Assembly: GCF_902167145.1 (NCBI RefSeq) | Contig: NC_050096.1 | Span: forward strand, 264,576,622 to 264,640,621 | DNA from: Zea mays | Lineage: Eukaryota; Streptophyta; Magnoliopsida; Poales; Poaceae | Direction: 5' to 3' | DNA length: 64,000 nucleotides | Shown: positions 1-11,234 of the stretch, one piece after another | How the letters are laid out: each line of letters begins with the position of its first letter | Numbering within the stretch: the stretch's first letter is position 1 | Notes under the pieces: model-generated | What the model was told of the DNA's origin: nothing | The model's database searches: none | The model's input: the letters and a program-made list of their open reading frames with translations, nothing else | Translations under genes and position numbers: made by a program

Positions 1-1138
1 AGAATCACCAAATGATGCAAATGCACTAGGAACCCTCAATCTCTCACTAGAATGCAATCTCAAGCAAAGAGTGTGAGAGAGTGAGTTGGAGGATCACAAA
101 TGAGCTCAATGTGTGCAAGGAATGGCCAAGAGAGCTCTCTCACACGAGCTACCCTTCTATTTATAGTCCCCCATCAAAATCCAACCGTTATGTGCAAAAG
201 GCAGCAGTTCTGCGCACACGCGGACCGTCCGCGCCCTAGGACCGGACGGTCCGCCGTACATATAACGACTATAATGACCGTTTGAAACATGTCAGAGCTG
301 ACACAAAAAGGTGGGTCCGGACAGTCCGCCCTTCAAGGCCGGACCGTCCGCGACCTAGCAGCTTGAAACACCCGAGCCTCGGATCAAGAGAAGTTAACAC
401 ACACGGACCGTCCGGCTATAAATCCCGGACGGTCCGAGACCTGAGACAGTACTGTCCGGACTGGTCCCCCGGACAGTCCGTAGTACAAATCTACAAAAAC
501 ACACAGTCCCTGTCCAAAAACGAGTTTGACACTTGCGGACCGTCCGCCCATCACAGCCGGACCGTCCGCCTATAATTCAGGGACTGCCCGAAGCCACCCT
601 TCTCTGGTTATGACTGCGGACGGTCCGGCCCTAAAGCCCGGACGGCCCGCAGTGCAATAGAACAAGGTATCCACACAAGTGGTCAGACTTCGGACCCCCT
701 CTGGAGGATCGCGGACGGTCCGCCCCCAAGGCCCGGACAGTCCGCGCGTCCATGACTTCGCAATTTTCAAACATGCTTTTGAAAGAACTTTTAACTTACG
801 AAATGTGAAGCGCTGTTAGTCCTCATGCAAATGCAACTACTTGATGCTCTATGAGGCACTAAGTTTTACACAGATCTAAGTCATTGACCCCTCTTAATAG
901 TACGGCTATCTAGCCTACTAATCCGGTCAGGTATCTTCTCTAAACTCTTCAAGACCGGCAAAAATGAAACCTATATTATACCTTTTCCTTCATCTGATTC
1001 ACAACCAATGCGTATGATTCTTCAACATTTCCTGTTCTATGTGGTCCAACCCTGCATTATTATTTCTCCAAGAATCGTTAGTCCACAAGCAGTTGTCATT
1101 AATTACCAAAACATTACCAAAGGGGCCTAGATGATTCA
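1..1138 (-). mobile_element. LTR of an LTR retrotransposon (left end outside window)
   Basis: This stretch reads as an LTR in minus orientation. Its minus-strand start (TGAATCATCTAGGCCCC, 1138 downward) resembles the TGAAAGCATCTAGGCCCCT start of grass retrotransposon LTRs, and a minus-strand TATA box (CTATAAATAG) lies at about 162-173. From 1139 the sequence is Huck-like LTR that matches the downstream 3' LTR from about 14525, so this LTR was inserted into the Huck-like 5' LTR. The rest of the element, if it exists, is left of the window, so solo versus full-length cannot be decided. It differs from the other LTRs here by its CGGACNGTCCG palindromes. Confidence 0.7.
219..745. repeat. Cluster of GC-rich palindromes CGGACCGTCCG / CGGACGGTCCG
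   Basis: At least ten copies or near-copies of an 11-bp palindromic core lie in this U3-like part of the left LTR, for example at 221-231 and near 241, 341, 405, 430, 537, 558, 615 and 712, irregularly spaced. The core is related to, but distinct from, the 17-bp CACCGGACAGTCCGGTG palindrome of the other LTRs in the window. Such units can form small hairpins and are rich in CpG. A role in regulation or silencing is inference. Confidence 0.75.
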
Positions 1139-1860
1139 CAGCCTCGCCCAACCCCAGGGCCCGGCCTCAACCTCGACCTCGGGAGGAATCGCGTCCTCGC
1201 CCGACCCCGGCCTCGGCCTCAGGAGGAGTCTCCGCCTCGCCCGACCTTGGGCTCAGACCGACCACGTCGCAGGGGGTACATCATTACCCTACCCCTAGCT
1301 AGCTCAGGCTACGGGGGAACAAGACCGACGTCCCATCCAGGCTCGCCCCGGTAACAAGTAATGATGGCTCCCCGCGTGCGTCCATGACGACGGTGGCTCT
1401 CAGCCCCTTACGGAAGCAAGGAGACGTCAGCAAAGTCCCGACAGCCCCGACAGTTGTGCTTCTACAGTGCTCAAACGCTCCTCCGACGGCCACGATACCA
1501 TGAACACAGGGCTCTAGCACCTCTCCGACAGCCACGTTGGCATGTACATAGGGCTTCGGCTCCTCTCTGCCGGACACGTTAGCATATTGCTACACCCTAA
1601 TTGTACACTTGGACCCTCTCCTTGCATCTATAAAAGGAAGGGCCAGGGCCCTCATACAGGAGGGTGGTCGCGCGGGACTCTCTCTCTCCCTCACGAACGC
1701 TTGTAACCCCTACTGCAAGCGCACCCACTATGGCGCAGGATAACACGGAGCCGTGGTTTTCCCCCTTTGTGTTCCGTCTCGTGCCAACCCATCTGGGCTG
1801 GGGCACGCAGCGACAATTTACTCGTCGGTCCAGGGACCCCCTGGGGTCGAAACGCCGACA
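1139..1860 (+). mobile_element. 5' LTR (right part) of Huck-like gypsy element
   Basis: This segment aligns over its length with the right half of the 3' LTR (about 14525-15249), including the shared block from GGGGTACATCATTA to the terminal GCCGACA. A TATA box (TCTATAAAAG) lies at 1627-1636, so U3 runs up to about 1650. The left part of the LTR, about 650 bp judged from the 3' copy, is displaced by the inserted LTR at 1-1138. The substitutions and small indels between the two LTR copies show an older insertion than the Opie- or Ji-like elements. Confidence 0.85.
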
Positions 1861-1882
1861 GTTGGCGCGTCAGGTAGGGGCC
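1861..1882 (+). other. Primer-binding site region of the Huck-like element
   Basis: The bases immediately inside the 5' LTR end read TTGGCGCGTCAGGTAGGGG (from 1862), the typical position and style of the PBS in Tat-lineage gypsy elements. The matching tRNA was not assigned. The C/T in GCGTCAG looks like a CpG decay of a GCGCCAG sequence. Confidence 0.65.
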
Positions 1883-1920
1883 TGCTGCGTGTTGACGAAC
1901 AACTTCCCGTCGAGTTCCAG

Positions 1921-4900
1921 ATGGGTAGTCTCCAACAACCTCTTCAGCCCGGGACGCTGCTTCGTTTCGGGAGTCTCGAGTTCATGTCCCTCGACGGCAG
2001 CTACGACATGGTACTCCTTCCCCCACAGCGCGACAACGACAACGCCGATCGTCAGCCCGCCTGGCGGCGGCGGACTTGGCGACGTCTTCTCTCCATGGCG
2101 GAAGAGCAGCATCCGAGTTTGTTTTGTCGCCTTCCTCGCCGCAGGAGGAGGAGGCGGGGCAACCGTGGCCAAGCAGGAGGCGGCACCTCATCGGCGGTCG
2201 AGCAAGTCGACGACGTCGGCACCCCAGTGGGGGACACGTCGGGCGCTGACCTCGCGCCTGAGACGACGACGAGTGTCATTTCCCCGCAACACACCAACCC
2301 CAAGCGGACAGATGACGCCAGCACGCTCGCGAAGGGCCTGCTGGGCGTTAGCCTCGTACCTGAGATAACGGTGCAGTCCGTCCCCGACGCGACTTCGTCA
2401 CCATCCATCGATCGAGAGGTACCGTCCGTTTTTCACCCTGTGCTTTTTAAATTCAGCTTCGATCCACCAAGCGATCCCGCTTCGGTGATCGCTTTCATAA
2501 AGGCATATCCTAACCTTCTGGAGTACCACATGTGGTCGACCTGGGACCGACTGACGGCCGTCTCGGCCTACGGGCCCCCGGGTTTCGAGGAAGAAGACGA
2601 GACCGATTCTGGTTGGGATTTCTCTGGGCTCGGTAATCCTAGCGCCATGCGAGACGTCATGACCGCATGTGACTATTGCCTCTCTGATTGCTCCGATGAT
2701 GGCCACAGCCTTGACGACGAGGGTTGTGGCCCAAGTCGCGAATGTTTCTACGTCGATCTAGGGGGTCACGACGAAGGCAACCACCTTGGTATGCCGGAGG
2801 ACGATGATCCCCCTGGGCCTGCGCCTCGCGTTGACATCCTGCGGGAGCTAGCTATGGTCCCAGTCCCTGTGGGGGGTCAGGACACACAGCTCAAGCAAAT
2901 CCGCGAGATGCAGGCCAAGCTCGACGAGGAAGCAGGACAACTTGTGCAGCTCCGAAAAACATCGAGCAGGAGTGGGCAGGCCGAGCACTAGCCAGAGAAG
3001 CGCGTCATCAGGCCCAGGGCATCCAGCGCCGTATCACTGACGATGCCAGGGCAAGGCTGCCCCCGGCTTCCAGTGGGGTCGGCCAGAACCTAGCTGTAGC
3101 GGCAATACTACTCCGAGCAATGCCAGAGCCATCCACCACCGAGGGGCGGCGTATCAAGGGAGAACTCAAGAATCTCCTGGAGGATGCCGCGGTCCGACGG
3201 GCCGAGAGCTCTGCCTTCCGAAGGCAAGGGTACCCCCGGAGCATCGCGCCGCGACTTCCCGATTCATGCGGGAAGCCTCGGTCCACACCGGGCACACGCG
3301 GGACGCGACGCCTACGGCCCCGGGTCGCCTCGGCAACGAGCACCGCCGCCACGACCGTCGAGCCCGCCTCGACGAAAAGGTGCGCCGAGGCTACCACCCC
3401 AGGCGTGAGGGACGCTACGACAGTGGGAAGGATCGGAGCCTCTCGCCCGAACCACCTGGTCTGCAAGCCTTCAGCCGGGCCATACGACGGGCGTCGTTCC
3501 CGACCCGGTTCCGAGCCCCGACTACCATCACCAAGTACTCGGGGAAAACAAGGCCGGAACTGTGACTTGCGGACTACCGGCTGGCCTACCAGCTAGGTGG
3601 AACGGATGATGACAACCTCATCATCCGCAACCTCCCCCCGTTCCTCTCTGACGCTGCCCGAGCCTGGCTGGAGCATTTGCCTCCTGCGCAGATCTCCAAT
3701 TGGGACGATCTGGTCAAAGCCTTCGCTGGAAACTTCCAGGGCACATACGTGCGCCCTGGGAACTCCTGGGATCTCCGAAGCTGCCGCCAGCAGCCAGGGG
3801 AATCCCTACGGGACTACATCTGGCGGTTTTCGAAGCAGCGCACCGAGCTGCCCAACATCACCGACTCGGATGTCATCGGCGCATTCCTTGCCGGCACCGC
3901 TTACCGCGACCTGGTGAGCAAACTGGGTCGCAAGACTCCCATCAGGGCGAGCGAGTTAATGGATATTGCCACCAAGTTCGCCTCTGGTTAGGAGGCGGTC
4001 GAGGCCATCTTCCGGAAGGATAAGCAGCCTCAGGGACGCCAGCAGGAAGACGTCCCTGAGGCGTCCGCCCAGCGCGGCACGAAGAAGAAAGGCAAGAAGA
4101 AGTCGCAAGCGAAACGCGACGCCACCGACGCAGATCTTATTGCTGCCGCCGAGCATAGGAACCTTCGGAAGCCTCCCGGAGGGGCCAACCTTTTCGACAA
4201 GATGCTCAAGGAGTCGTGCCCCTATCATCAGGGTCCTGTCAAGCACACCCTTGAGGAATGCGTCATGCTTCGGCGCTACTTCCATAAGGCCGGGCCCCCG
4301 ATGGAAGGTGGCAAAGGCCTTGACAACGACAAGAAGGAGGGCAACAAGGCAGAGGAGTTCTCTGAGGTCCACGACTGTTTCATGATCTACGGTGGGCAAG
4401 TGGCGAACGCCTCGGCTCGGCACCGTAAGCAGGAGCGCCGAGAGGTCTGCTCGGTGAAGGTGGCGGCGCCAGTCTACCTAGACTGGTCCGACAAGCCCAT
4501 CACCTTCGACCAAGGCGACCACCCCGACCACGTGCCGAGCCCAGGAAAGTACCCGCTCGTTGTCGACCCCATCATTGGCAATGTCAGGCTCACCAAGGTC
4601 CTCATGGACGGAGGCAGTAGCCTCAACATCATCTACGCCGAGACCCTCGGGCTCTTGCAGATCGATCTGTCCACGATCCAGGCTGGTGCGGCGCCCTTTC
4701 ACGGGATTATCCCCGGGGAGCGCGTCCAGCCCCTTGGACAACTCGATCTGCCCGTCTGCTTCGGGACTCCCTCCAACTTCCGAAAGGAAACCCTCACGTT
4801 CGAGGTGGTCGGGTTCCGAGGAACCTACCACGCGGTGCTGGGGAGACCGTGCTACGCCAAGTTCATGGTCGTCCCCAACTACACCTACCTCAAGCTCATG

Positions 4901-5167
4901 ATGCTGGGCCCTAACGGGGTCATCACCGTTGGATCCACATACCGACACGCGTACGAATGTGACGTGGAGTGTGTGGAGTACGCTGAGGCCCTCGCCGAGT
5001 CCGAGGCCCTCATCGCCGACCTGGGGTGCCTCTCCAAGGAGGTGCCAGATGCAAAGCGCCACGCCGGCAACTTCGAGCCAGCAGAGGCGGTTAAGTCCGT
5101 CCCTCTCAACCCCAGCAACGACGCCTCCAAGCAAGTTCGGATCGGCTCCGAGCTCGACCCCAAATAG
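1921..5167 (+). pseudogene. gag and protease of Huck-like gypsy element, disrupted
   Basis: The likely gag start is the ATG at 1921; an earlier in-frame ATG at 1753 lies inside the LTR. An open segment of 357 codons follows to a stop at 2989-2991. Coding similarity then changes frame near 2960 and 3230 and returns at about 3560-3990 with a retrotransposon-gag-like stretch (LEHLPPAQISNWDDL and following). Stops at about 3563 (TGA) and 3989 (TAG) interrupt it. From 4202 to 5167 the same frame carries a CX2H-type stretch (CPYHQG) and an aspartic-protease-like motif (VLMDGGSSLNII) near 4590-4630. The product would be the capsid and protease of the Tat-lineage polyprotein. No intact protein can be made. 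Confidence 0.8.
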
Positions 5168-8100
5168 GAAGCAGTACTTGTCGACTTTCTCCGCGCGAAC
5201 GCCGAGGTTTTTGCGTGGAGTCCCTCGGACATGCCTGACATACCGAGGGATGTCGCCGAGCACTCGCTGGATATCCGAGCTGGAGCCCGACCCATGAAGC
5301 AGCCTCTGCCCGTTTCGATGAAAAAAAGCGCAGAGCCATAGGCAAGGAGATCCACAAGCTGATGGCTGCGGGGTTCATCAAAGAGGTATTCCATCCCGAA
5401 TGGTTAACCAACCCTGTGCTTGTGAAAAAGAAAGGTGGGAAATGGAGGATGTGTGTAGACTACACTGGTCTAAACAAAGCATGTCCGAAGGTTCCCTACC
5501 CTCTACCTCGCATCGATCAAATCGTGGATTCCACTGCTGGGTGCGAAACCCTGTCATTCCTCGACGCCTACTTAGGGTATCACCAAATCAAGATGAAAGA
5601 GTCCGACCAGCTCGCGACTTCTTTCATCACACCTTTTGGCATGTACTGCTATATTACTATGCCATTTGGTTTGAGGAATGCAGGTGCGACATACCAAAGG
5701 TGCATGAACCACGTGTTCGGAGAGCACATCGGCCGAACAGTCGAGGCTTACGTCGATGACATCGTAGTCAAGACGAGAAAAGCCTCCGACCTCCTCTCTG
5801 ACCTTGAAACGACATTCAAGTGTCTGAGGGCGAAGGGCGTGAAACTCAACCCCGAGAAATCTGTCTCCGGAGTCCCCCGAGGCATGCTCCTGGGGTTCAT
5901 CGTCTCCGAGCGGGGCATCGAGGCCAACCCGGAGAAAATCGCGGCCATCACCAACATGGGGCCTATCAAGGACTTGAAAGGAGTACAAAGGGTCATGGGA
6001 TGCCTTGCAGCTTTGAGCCGCTTCATCTCGCGCCTCGGTGAAAGAGGCCTACCCTTGTATCGCCTCATTAGGTAGATCGAGCGCTTCTCTTGGACCCCCG
6101 AGGCCGAGGAAGCCCTCGGAAACTTAAAGGCACTCCTTACAAGAGCGCCCATCTTGGTGCCCCCCGCTGCAGGAGAAGCCCTCTTGATCTACGTAGCCGC
6201 AACCACTCAGATGGTCAGCGCCGCGATCGTAGTCGAGAGACGAGAAGAAGGGCATGCACTTCTCGTCTAGAGGCCGGTCTACTTCATCAGCGAAGTGCTA
6301 TCCGAGACCAAGATCCGCTACCCGCAAATTCAGAAGCTACTGTACGCAGTCATTCTGACGCGGCGAAAGTTGCGACACTACTTCGAGTCTCATCCGGTGA
6401 CTGTGGTGTCATCCTTTCCCCTGGGGGAGATCATCCAGTGCCGAGAGGCCTCGGGTAGGATAGCAAAGTGGGCGGTGGAGATCATGGGCGAGACAATCTC
6501 GTTCGCTCCTCGGAAGGCCATCAAGTCCCAAGTCTTGGCAGACTTCGTGGCTGAATGGGTCGACACCCAGCTACCAACAGCTCCGATCCAACCTGAACTC
6601 TGGACCATATACTTCAATGGGTCGCTGATGAAAACAGGAGCAGGTGTGTGCCTACTCTTCATCTCACCCCTCGGGAAGCACCTCTGCTACGTGTTGCGCC
6701 TCCATTTCCCAGCGTCAAACAACGTGGCCGAGTACGAGGCTCTGGTCAACGGGTTGCGCATCGCCATCGAGCTAGGGGTTCGGCGCCTCGACGCTCGTGG
6801 CGACTCGCAGCTTGTCATCGACCAAGTCATGAAGAACTCCCACTGCCGCGATCGGAAGATAGAGGCCTACTGCGACGAGGTTCGGCGCCTGGAAGACAAG
6901 TTCTACGGACTCGAGCTCAACCACGTCGCCCGACGGTACAACGAGACTGCGGAAGAGCTGGCTAAGATAGCCTCGGGGCGGACATCGGTTCCCCCGGATG
7001 TCTTCTCCAGAGACATACATCAACCCTCCGTCAAGACCGACAACACGCCCGAGCCCGAGGAGGCCTCGGCCCAGCCCGAGGCACCCTCGGCCGCCGAGGG
7101 TGAGGCACTGCGTGTCGAGGGAGAGCGGAATGGGGTCACGCCTAATCGAACCTGGCAGACCCCGTACCTGCAATATCTCCACCGAGGAGAGCTCCCCCTC
7201 GACAAAGCTGAAGCTCGACGACTGGCGCGGCGCGCCAAGTCATTTGTCTTACTGGGTGATGAAAAGGAGCTCTACCACCGCAGCCCCTCAGGCATCCTCC
7301 AACGATGCATATCCATCGCTGAAGGACAGGAGCTATTGCAAGAGATACACTCGGGGGCTTGCGGTCACCACGCAGCACCTCAGGCCCTCGTCGGGAACGC
7401 CTTCCGACAAGGCTTCTACTGGCCGACTGCGGTGGCCGACGCCACTAGGATTGTACGCTCCTGCCAGGGGTGTCAATTCTACGCAAGACAAACGCACCTG
7501 CCCGCTCAGGCCCTACAGACGATACCCATCACTTGGCCGTTTGCTGTGTGGGTCTGGACCTCGTCGGTCCCTTGCAGAAGGCACCCGGGGGCTTCTCGCA
7601 CCTGCTGGTCGCCATCGACAAATTCTTCAAGTGGATCGAGGTCCGACCCTAACCATCATAAGGTCCGAGCAGGCGGTGGCGTTCTTCACCAACATCATCC
7701 ATTGCTTCGGGGTCCCGAACTCCATCATCACCAACAATGGCACCCAGTTCACTGGGAAGAAGTTCCTGGACTTCTGCGAGGACCACCACATCCGGGTGGA
7801 CTGGGCCGTCGTGGCTCACCCCATGACAAATGGGCAGGTGGAGCGTGCCAACGGCATGATTCTGCAGGGACCTAAGCTGAGGATCTACAACGACCTCAAC
7901 AAGTGCGGCAAGCGGTGGATGAAGGAACTACCCTCGGTGGTCTGGAGTCTGAGGACGACGCCAAGCCGAGCCACGGGTTTCTCACCGTTCTTTCTAGTCT
8001 ATGGGGCCAAGGCTGTCTTGCCCACAGACTCAGAATACGGTTCCCTGAGGACAAGGGCGTACGACGACCAAAGCAACCAGACCAGCCGAGAAGACTCGCT

Positions 8101-8392
8101 GGACCAGCTGGAAGAAGCTCGGGATGTGGCCTTGCTACACTCGGCGCGATATCAGTAGTCTCTGCGATGCTACCACGCCCGAGGGGTCCGGCCCTGAGAC
8201 CTCCAAGTAGGAGACTTGGTGCTTCGGTCGCGGCAAGACGCCCGAGGGCGCCACAAGCTTACTCCTCCCTGGGAGGGGCCATTCATCATCGCCAAGATTT
8301 TGAAGCCCGGAACATACAAGCTGGCCAACAATCAAGGCGAGGTCTACAGCAACGCTTGGAACATCCGACAGCTACGTCGCTTTTACCCTTAA
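5168..8392 (+). pseudogene. pol (RT, RNase H, second RNase H, integrase) of Huck-like gypsy element, disrupted
   Basis: Reverse transcriptase is clear at 5362-6075, with PFGLRNAGATYQ and the catalytic YVDD box near 5749. RNase H follows, then an extra archaeal-type RNase H domain (about 6590-6980) that marks the Tat lineage, then the integrase HHCC finger (about 7350-7480), a DDE core and a C-terminal part ending at 8392. Lesions read directly: frameshifts near 5308, 7540 and 7655, and stops at 6073, 6268, 8156 and about 8200. The second RNase H has YFNGS where YFDGS is expected, and the integrase has ITNNGTQF where the second catalytic Asp (TDNG) is expected. The copy is inactive. RT-first, integrase-last order supports gypsy rather than copia. 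Confidence 0.85.
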
Positions 8393-9948
8393 GATGTTTT
8401 CAAGTCGTTCATATACCTCGTTTTCTATACATACACAAATAAAGTCTAACCGTCAAGGAAGGGTCAACCTTGCCTCGGCAAAGCCCGACCCTCCCTCGGG
8501 GGCTAGAAGGGGGGAACCCCCTCCGTGTCAAAATTTTCCTCAGAAAAAGTCTTTCTGCCAGAACATCTTTCGCGCTTTTCGACTGCTTCAATAGCGGGAT
8601 CCTGAAAACGACGGAGTACACGTAAGCAGCAAGGCCGACCAAGCCGAGGGACTCCTACGCCTCCGGGATACAGATACCTCACTCATCACCTTCTGCGATA
8701 AGTAACTCACGCTCGGATAAGCGGTTCTGCTGACCGAACAAGTCTTAACGCTCAAAAACTTTTCTGCCAGAACGATTTTCGTGCCTTCTCGACTATATCG
8801 ATAACAAAATCCTACGAACAAGTAAGAGTGCACGTAAGCGACGAGGCCGACCGAGCCGAGGGACTCCTACGCCTCCGGGATACGGATATCTCACTCGTCA
8901 CCTTCCGTGAAAAGTAACTCTCGCTCGGATAAATGATTCTGCTACCGACGAACAAGTCCTGATACTCGAAACAAGAGGAAAGGAAATGCAGCTTTACAAC
9001 ATGACAATGATATGTTTGGGCCTCGGCGGCCATGAAAAATATACGCACACTACAGACAAACTCTCCCTGCAGGTTCAGACATCAACAAAGGGAGCAGCAT
9101 CACCCTCGCGCGTCGTCTCCACCTTCGGAGGAATCTAGCCCGGCCTCGGACGGCGACGCGGGCAGAAGGATCTCCACCTCGAAGGAGGAGGCCAGCACCA
9201 AGCTCGGGCCATCATAGCCAAGGTCTCTGTAAGGGTCCCGGCCCGGGCAAACACCTCGACCGACCGCTCCGTAGCCGCAGCCAGCTGTCCCCCGAGGACA
9301 TCAGCCCGACTCATGGCCTCGGTAGCCTGACTCCGGGGTTGGTCTCGCCAGCGGACGACCTGGCCAAGCTCCAGCCGCTGCTGCTGCACCTCCTGGCCAG
9401 GGAGGGCACGTGCTCCCAGGCCAACAAAGCTTCTTCTCGAGCTGACTCTGCCTCTGTCCACACTGACACCGCTGCCTCCGGCTCCGGCTCATCGCAGAGC
9501 AGCCGAGGGTTCTTTAACTAAGCAAGAGAAGCCTTGGGTGGTAAGGCCGACCGAGCCGAGGGACTCCTATGCCTCCAGGATACGGATACCTCACTCGTCA
9601 CCTTTCGCACAGGGCAACTCACACTTGGTTAAGCGGTTCAGCTAGCCGGCAGGCGAGTCCTAGTACTTGAAATGAGGAAGAAACACGGTATTACACTCAA
9701 ATACCTAGATGTTCAGGCCTCGACAGCCACAATGAACAAACACCGGCACTCAAGGTGCCATTACAAACGGAACTCCGGTTCCACTCCCGCGGGTATGAAC
9801 AACCTGCACATCGGAGGGCCTGCGGGACGACAAGCTCCAGTTGGCTCGCCGCCGACCACTGCAGCAGCAGCGACAACGACCTCCGCTCCGGGCAGCTAAA
9901 CAGCAGCAACGATGACCTCAGGGCAGACGCTGCTGCGACAAGGCCCTC
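8393..9948 (+). mobile_element. 3' non-coding part of Huck-like element, left of the nested solo LTR
   Basis: No coding region is supported here. The stretch holds three diverged copies of a block of about 95 bp, at roughly 8628-8725, 8843-8940 and 9541-9640, recognised by the shared text GAGGGACTCCTACGCCTCC followed by a CACTCGTCACCTT-type motif. This kind of long repetitive 3' spacer is usual in Tat-lineage gypsy elements. Confidence 0.6.
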
Positions 9949-11234
9949 TGAAAGTCGCCTAGAGGGGGGTGAATAGGGCGAATCTGAGATTTACAAACTT
10001 AATCACAACTACAAGCCGGGTTAGCGTTAGAAATGTAAACGAGTCCGAGAGAGGGCGTGAAAACAAATCGCAAGTGAATGAAGGGTGAGACACAAGGATT
10101 TGTTTTACCGAGGTTCGGTTCTTGCAAACCTACTCCCCGTTGAGGTGGTCACTAAGACCGAGTCTCTTTCAACCCTTTCCCTCTCTCAAACGGTCCCTCG
10201 GACCGAGTGAGCTTCTCTTCTCAATCAATTGGGAACCAAACTTCCCACAAGGACCACCACACAATTGGTGTCTCTTGCCTTGATTACAATTGAGATGATC
10301 GCAAGAAAGAATGAGAAAAGGAAGCAATCCAAGCGCAAGAGCTCAAATGAACACAACAATCACTCTCTCTAATTACTAAAGCTTTGAGTGGAATTGGGAG
10401 AGGATTTGATCTCTTTGGTGTGTCTTGTATTGAATGCTTAGCTCTTGTAAGTAGTTGGAAGGTGGAAAACTTGGATGACTTGAATGTGGGGTGGTTGGGG
10501 GTATTTATAACCCCAACCACCAAACTAGCCGTTTGGCCAAGGTTGCTGTCGACGGGCGCACCGGACAGTCCGGTGCGCCACCGGATACTGTCTGGTGTGC
10601 CAGCCACGTCACCTGGCCGTTGGGTTTCGACCGTTGGAGCTCTGTCTTGTGGGCCCGCCTGGCTGTCCGGTGGTGCACCGGACATGCCCTGTAGGCTGTC
10701 CGGTGTGCCACCCGCGCGTGCTATGCTCCTCTGCGCGCGCTAGCGCGCATTTAATGCGTTGCAGTCGACCGTTGCGCGCGAAGTAGTCGTTGCTCCGCTG
10801 TCACACCGGACAGTCCGGTGTGCACCGGACAGTCCGGTGTGCACCGGACAGTCCGGTGAATTTTAGCGGAGCGGATTCCCGAAGCAAGCGAGTTCAGAGT
10901 CACTCTCCCTTGGGGCACCGGACAGTCCGGTGAATTATAGCGAAGCGTCTCTGAGATTTCCCGAAGGTGAAGAGTTCAGCTTGGAGTCCCCTGGTGCACC
11001 GGACACAGTCCGGTGGTGCACCGGACAGTCCGGTGCGTCAGACCAGGGCAGCCTTCGGTTATCCCTTGCTCTCTTTGTTTGAACCCATTCTTCGTCTTTT
11101 TATTGACTTATTGTGAACCTTTGGCACATGTAGAACATATAGACTAGAGCAAACTAGTTAGTCCAATTATTTGTGTTGGGCAACTCAACCACCAAAATCA
11201 ATTAGGAGATAGATGTAAGCCTAATTCCCTTTCA
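9949..11234 (-). mobile_element. Solo LTR of a Ji-like Sirevirus
   Basis: A single 1286-bp LTR runs from TGAAAGTCGCCTAGAGG to CCCTTTCA and is flanked by a perfect 5-bp duplication CCCTC (9944-9948 and 11235-11239). No internal region or second LTR follows, so it is a solo LTR left by LTR-LTR recombination. A minus-strand TATA box lies at about 10502-10511. At least six copies of the CACCGGACAGTCCGGTG palindrome or variants lie between 10555 and 11040. It resembles the complete Ji-like LTR at 55158-56804. Confidence 0.9.

Noticed and set aside
219..745. Regularly recurring palindromes that might suggest a CRISPR-like array
   Set aside because: Spacing and unit length vary, the genome is clearly a plant, and the units lie in an LTR.
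2052..2408. Minus-strand open frames across the gag region
   Set aside because: Shadows of the gag frame; no motif support.
10284..10786. Open frames with repeated RTVRCAPDCPV / PDSPVHTGQSG-type peptides in LTRs (also near 37100-37600, 44800-45290, 56000-56700, 63300-63980)
   Set aside because: They are translations of the CACCGGACAGTCCGGTG palindromes inside LTRs, in several frames and both strands at once.
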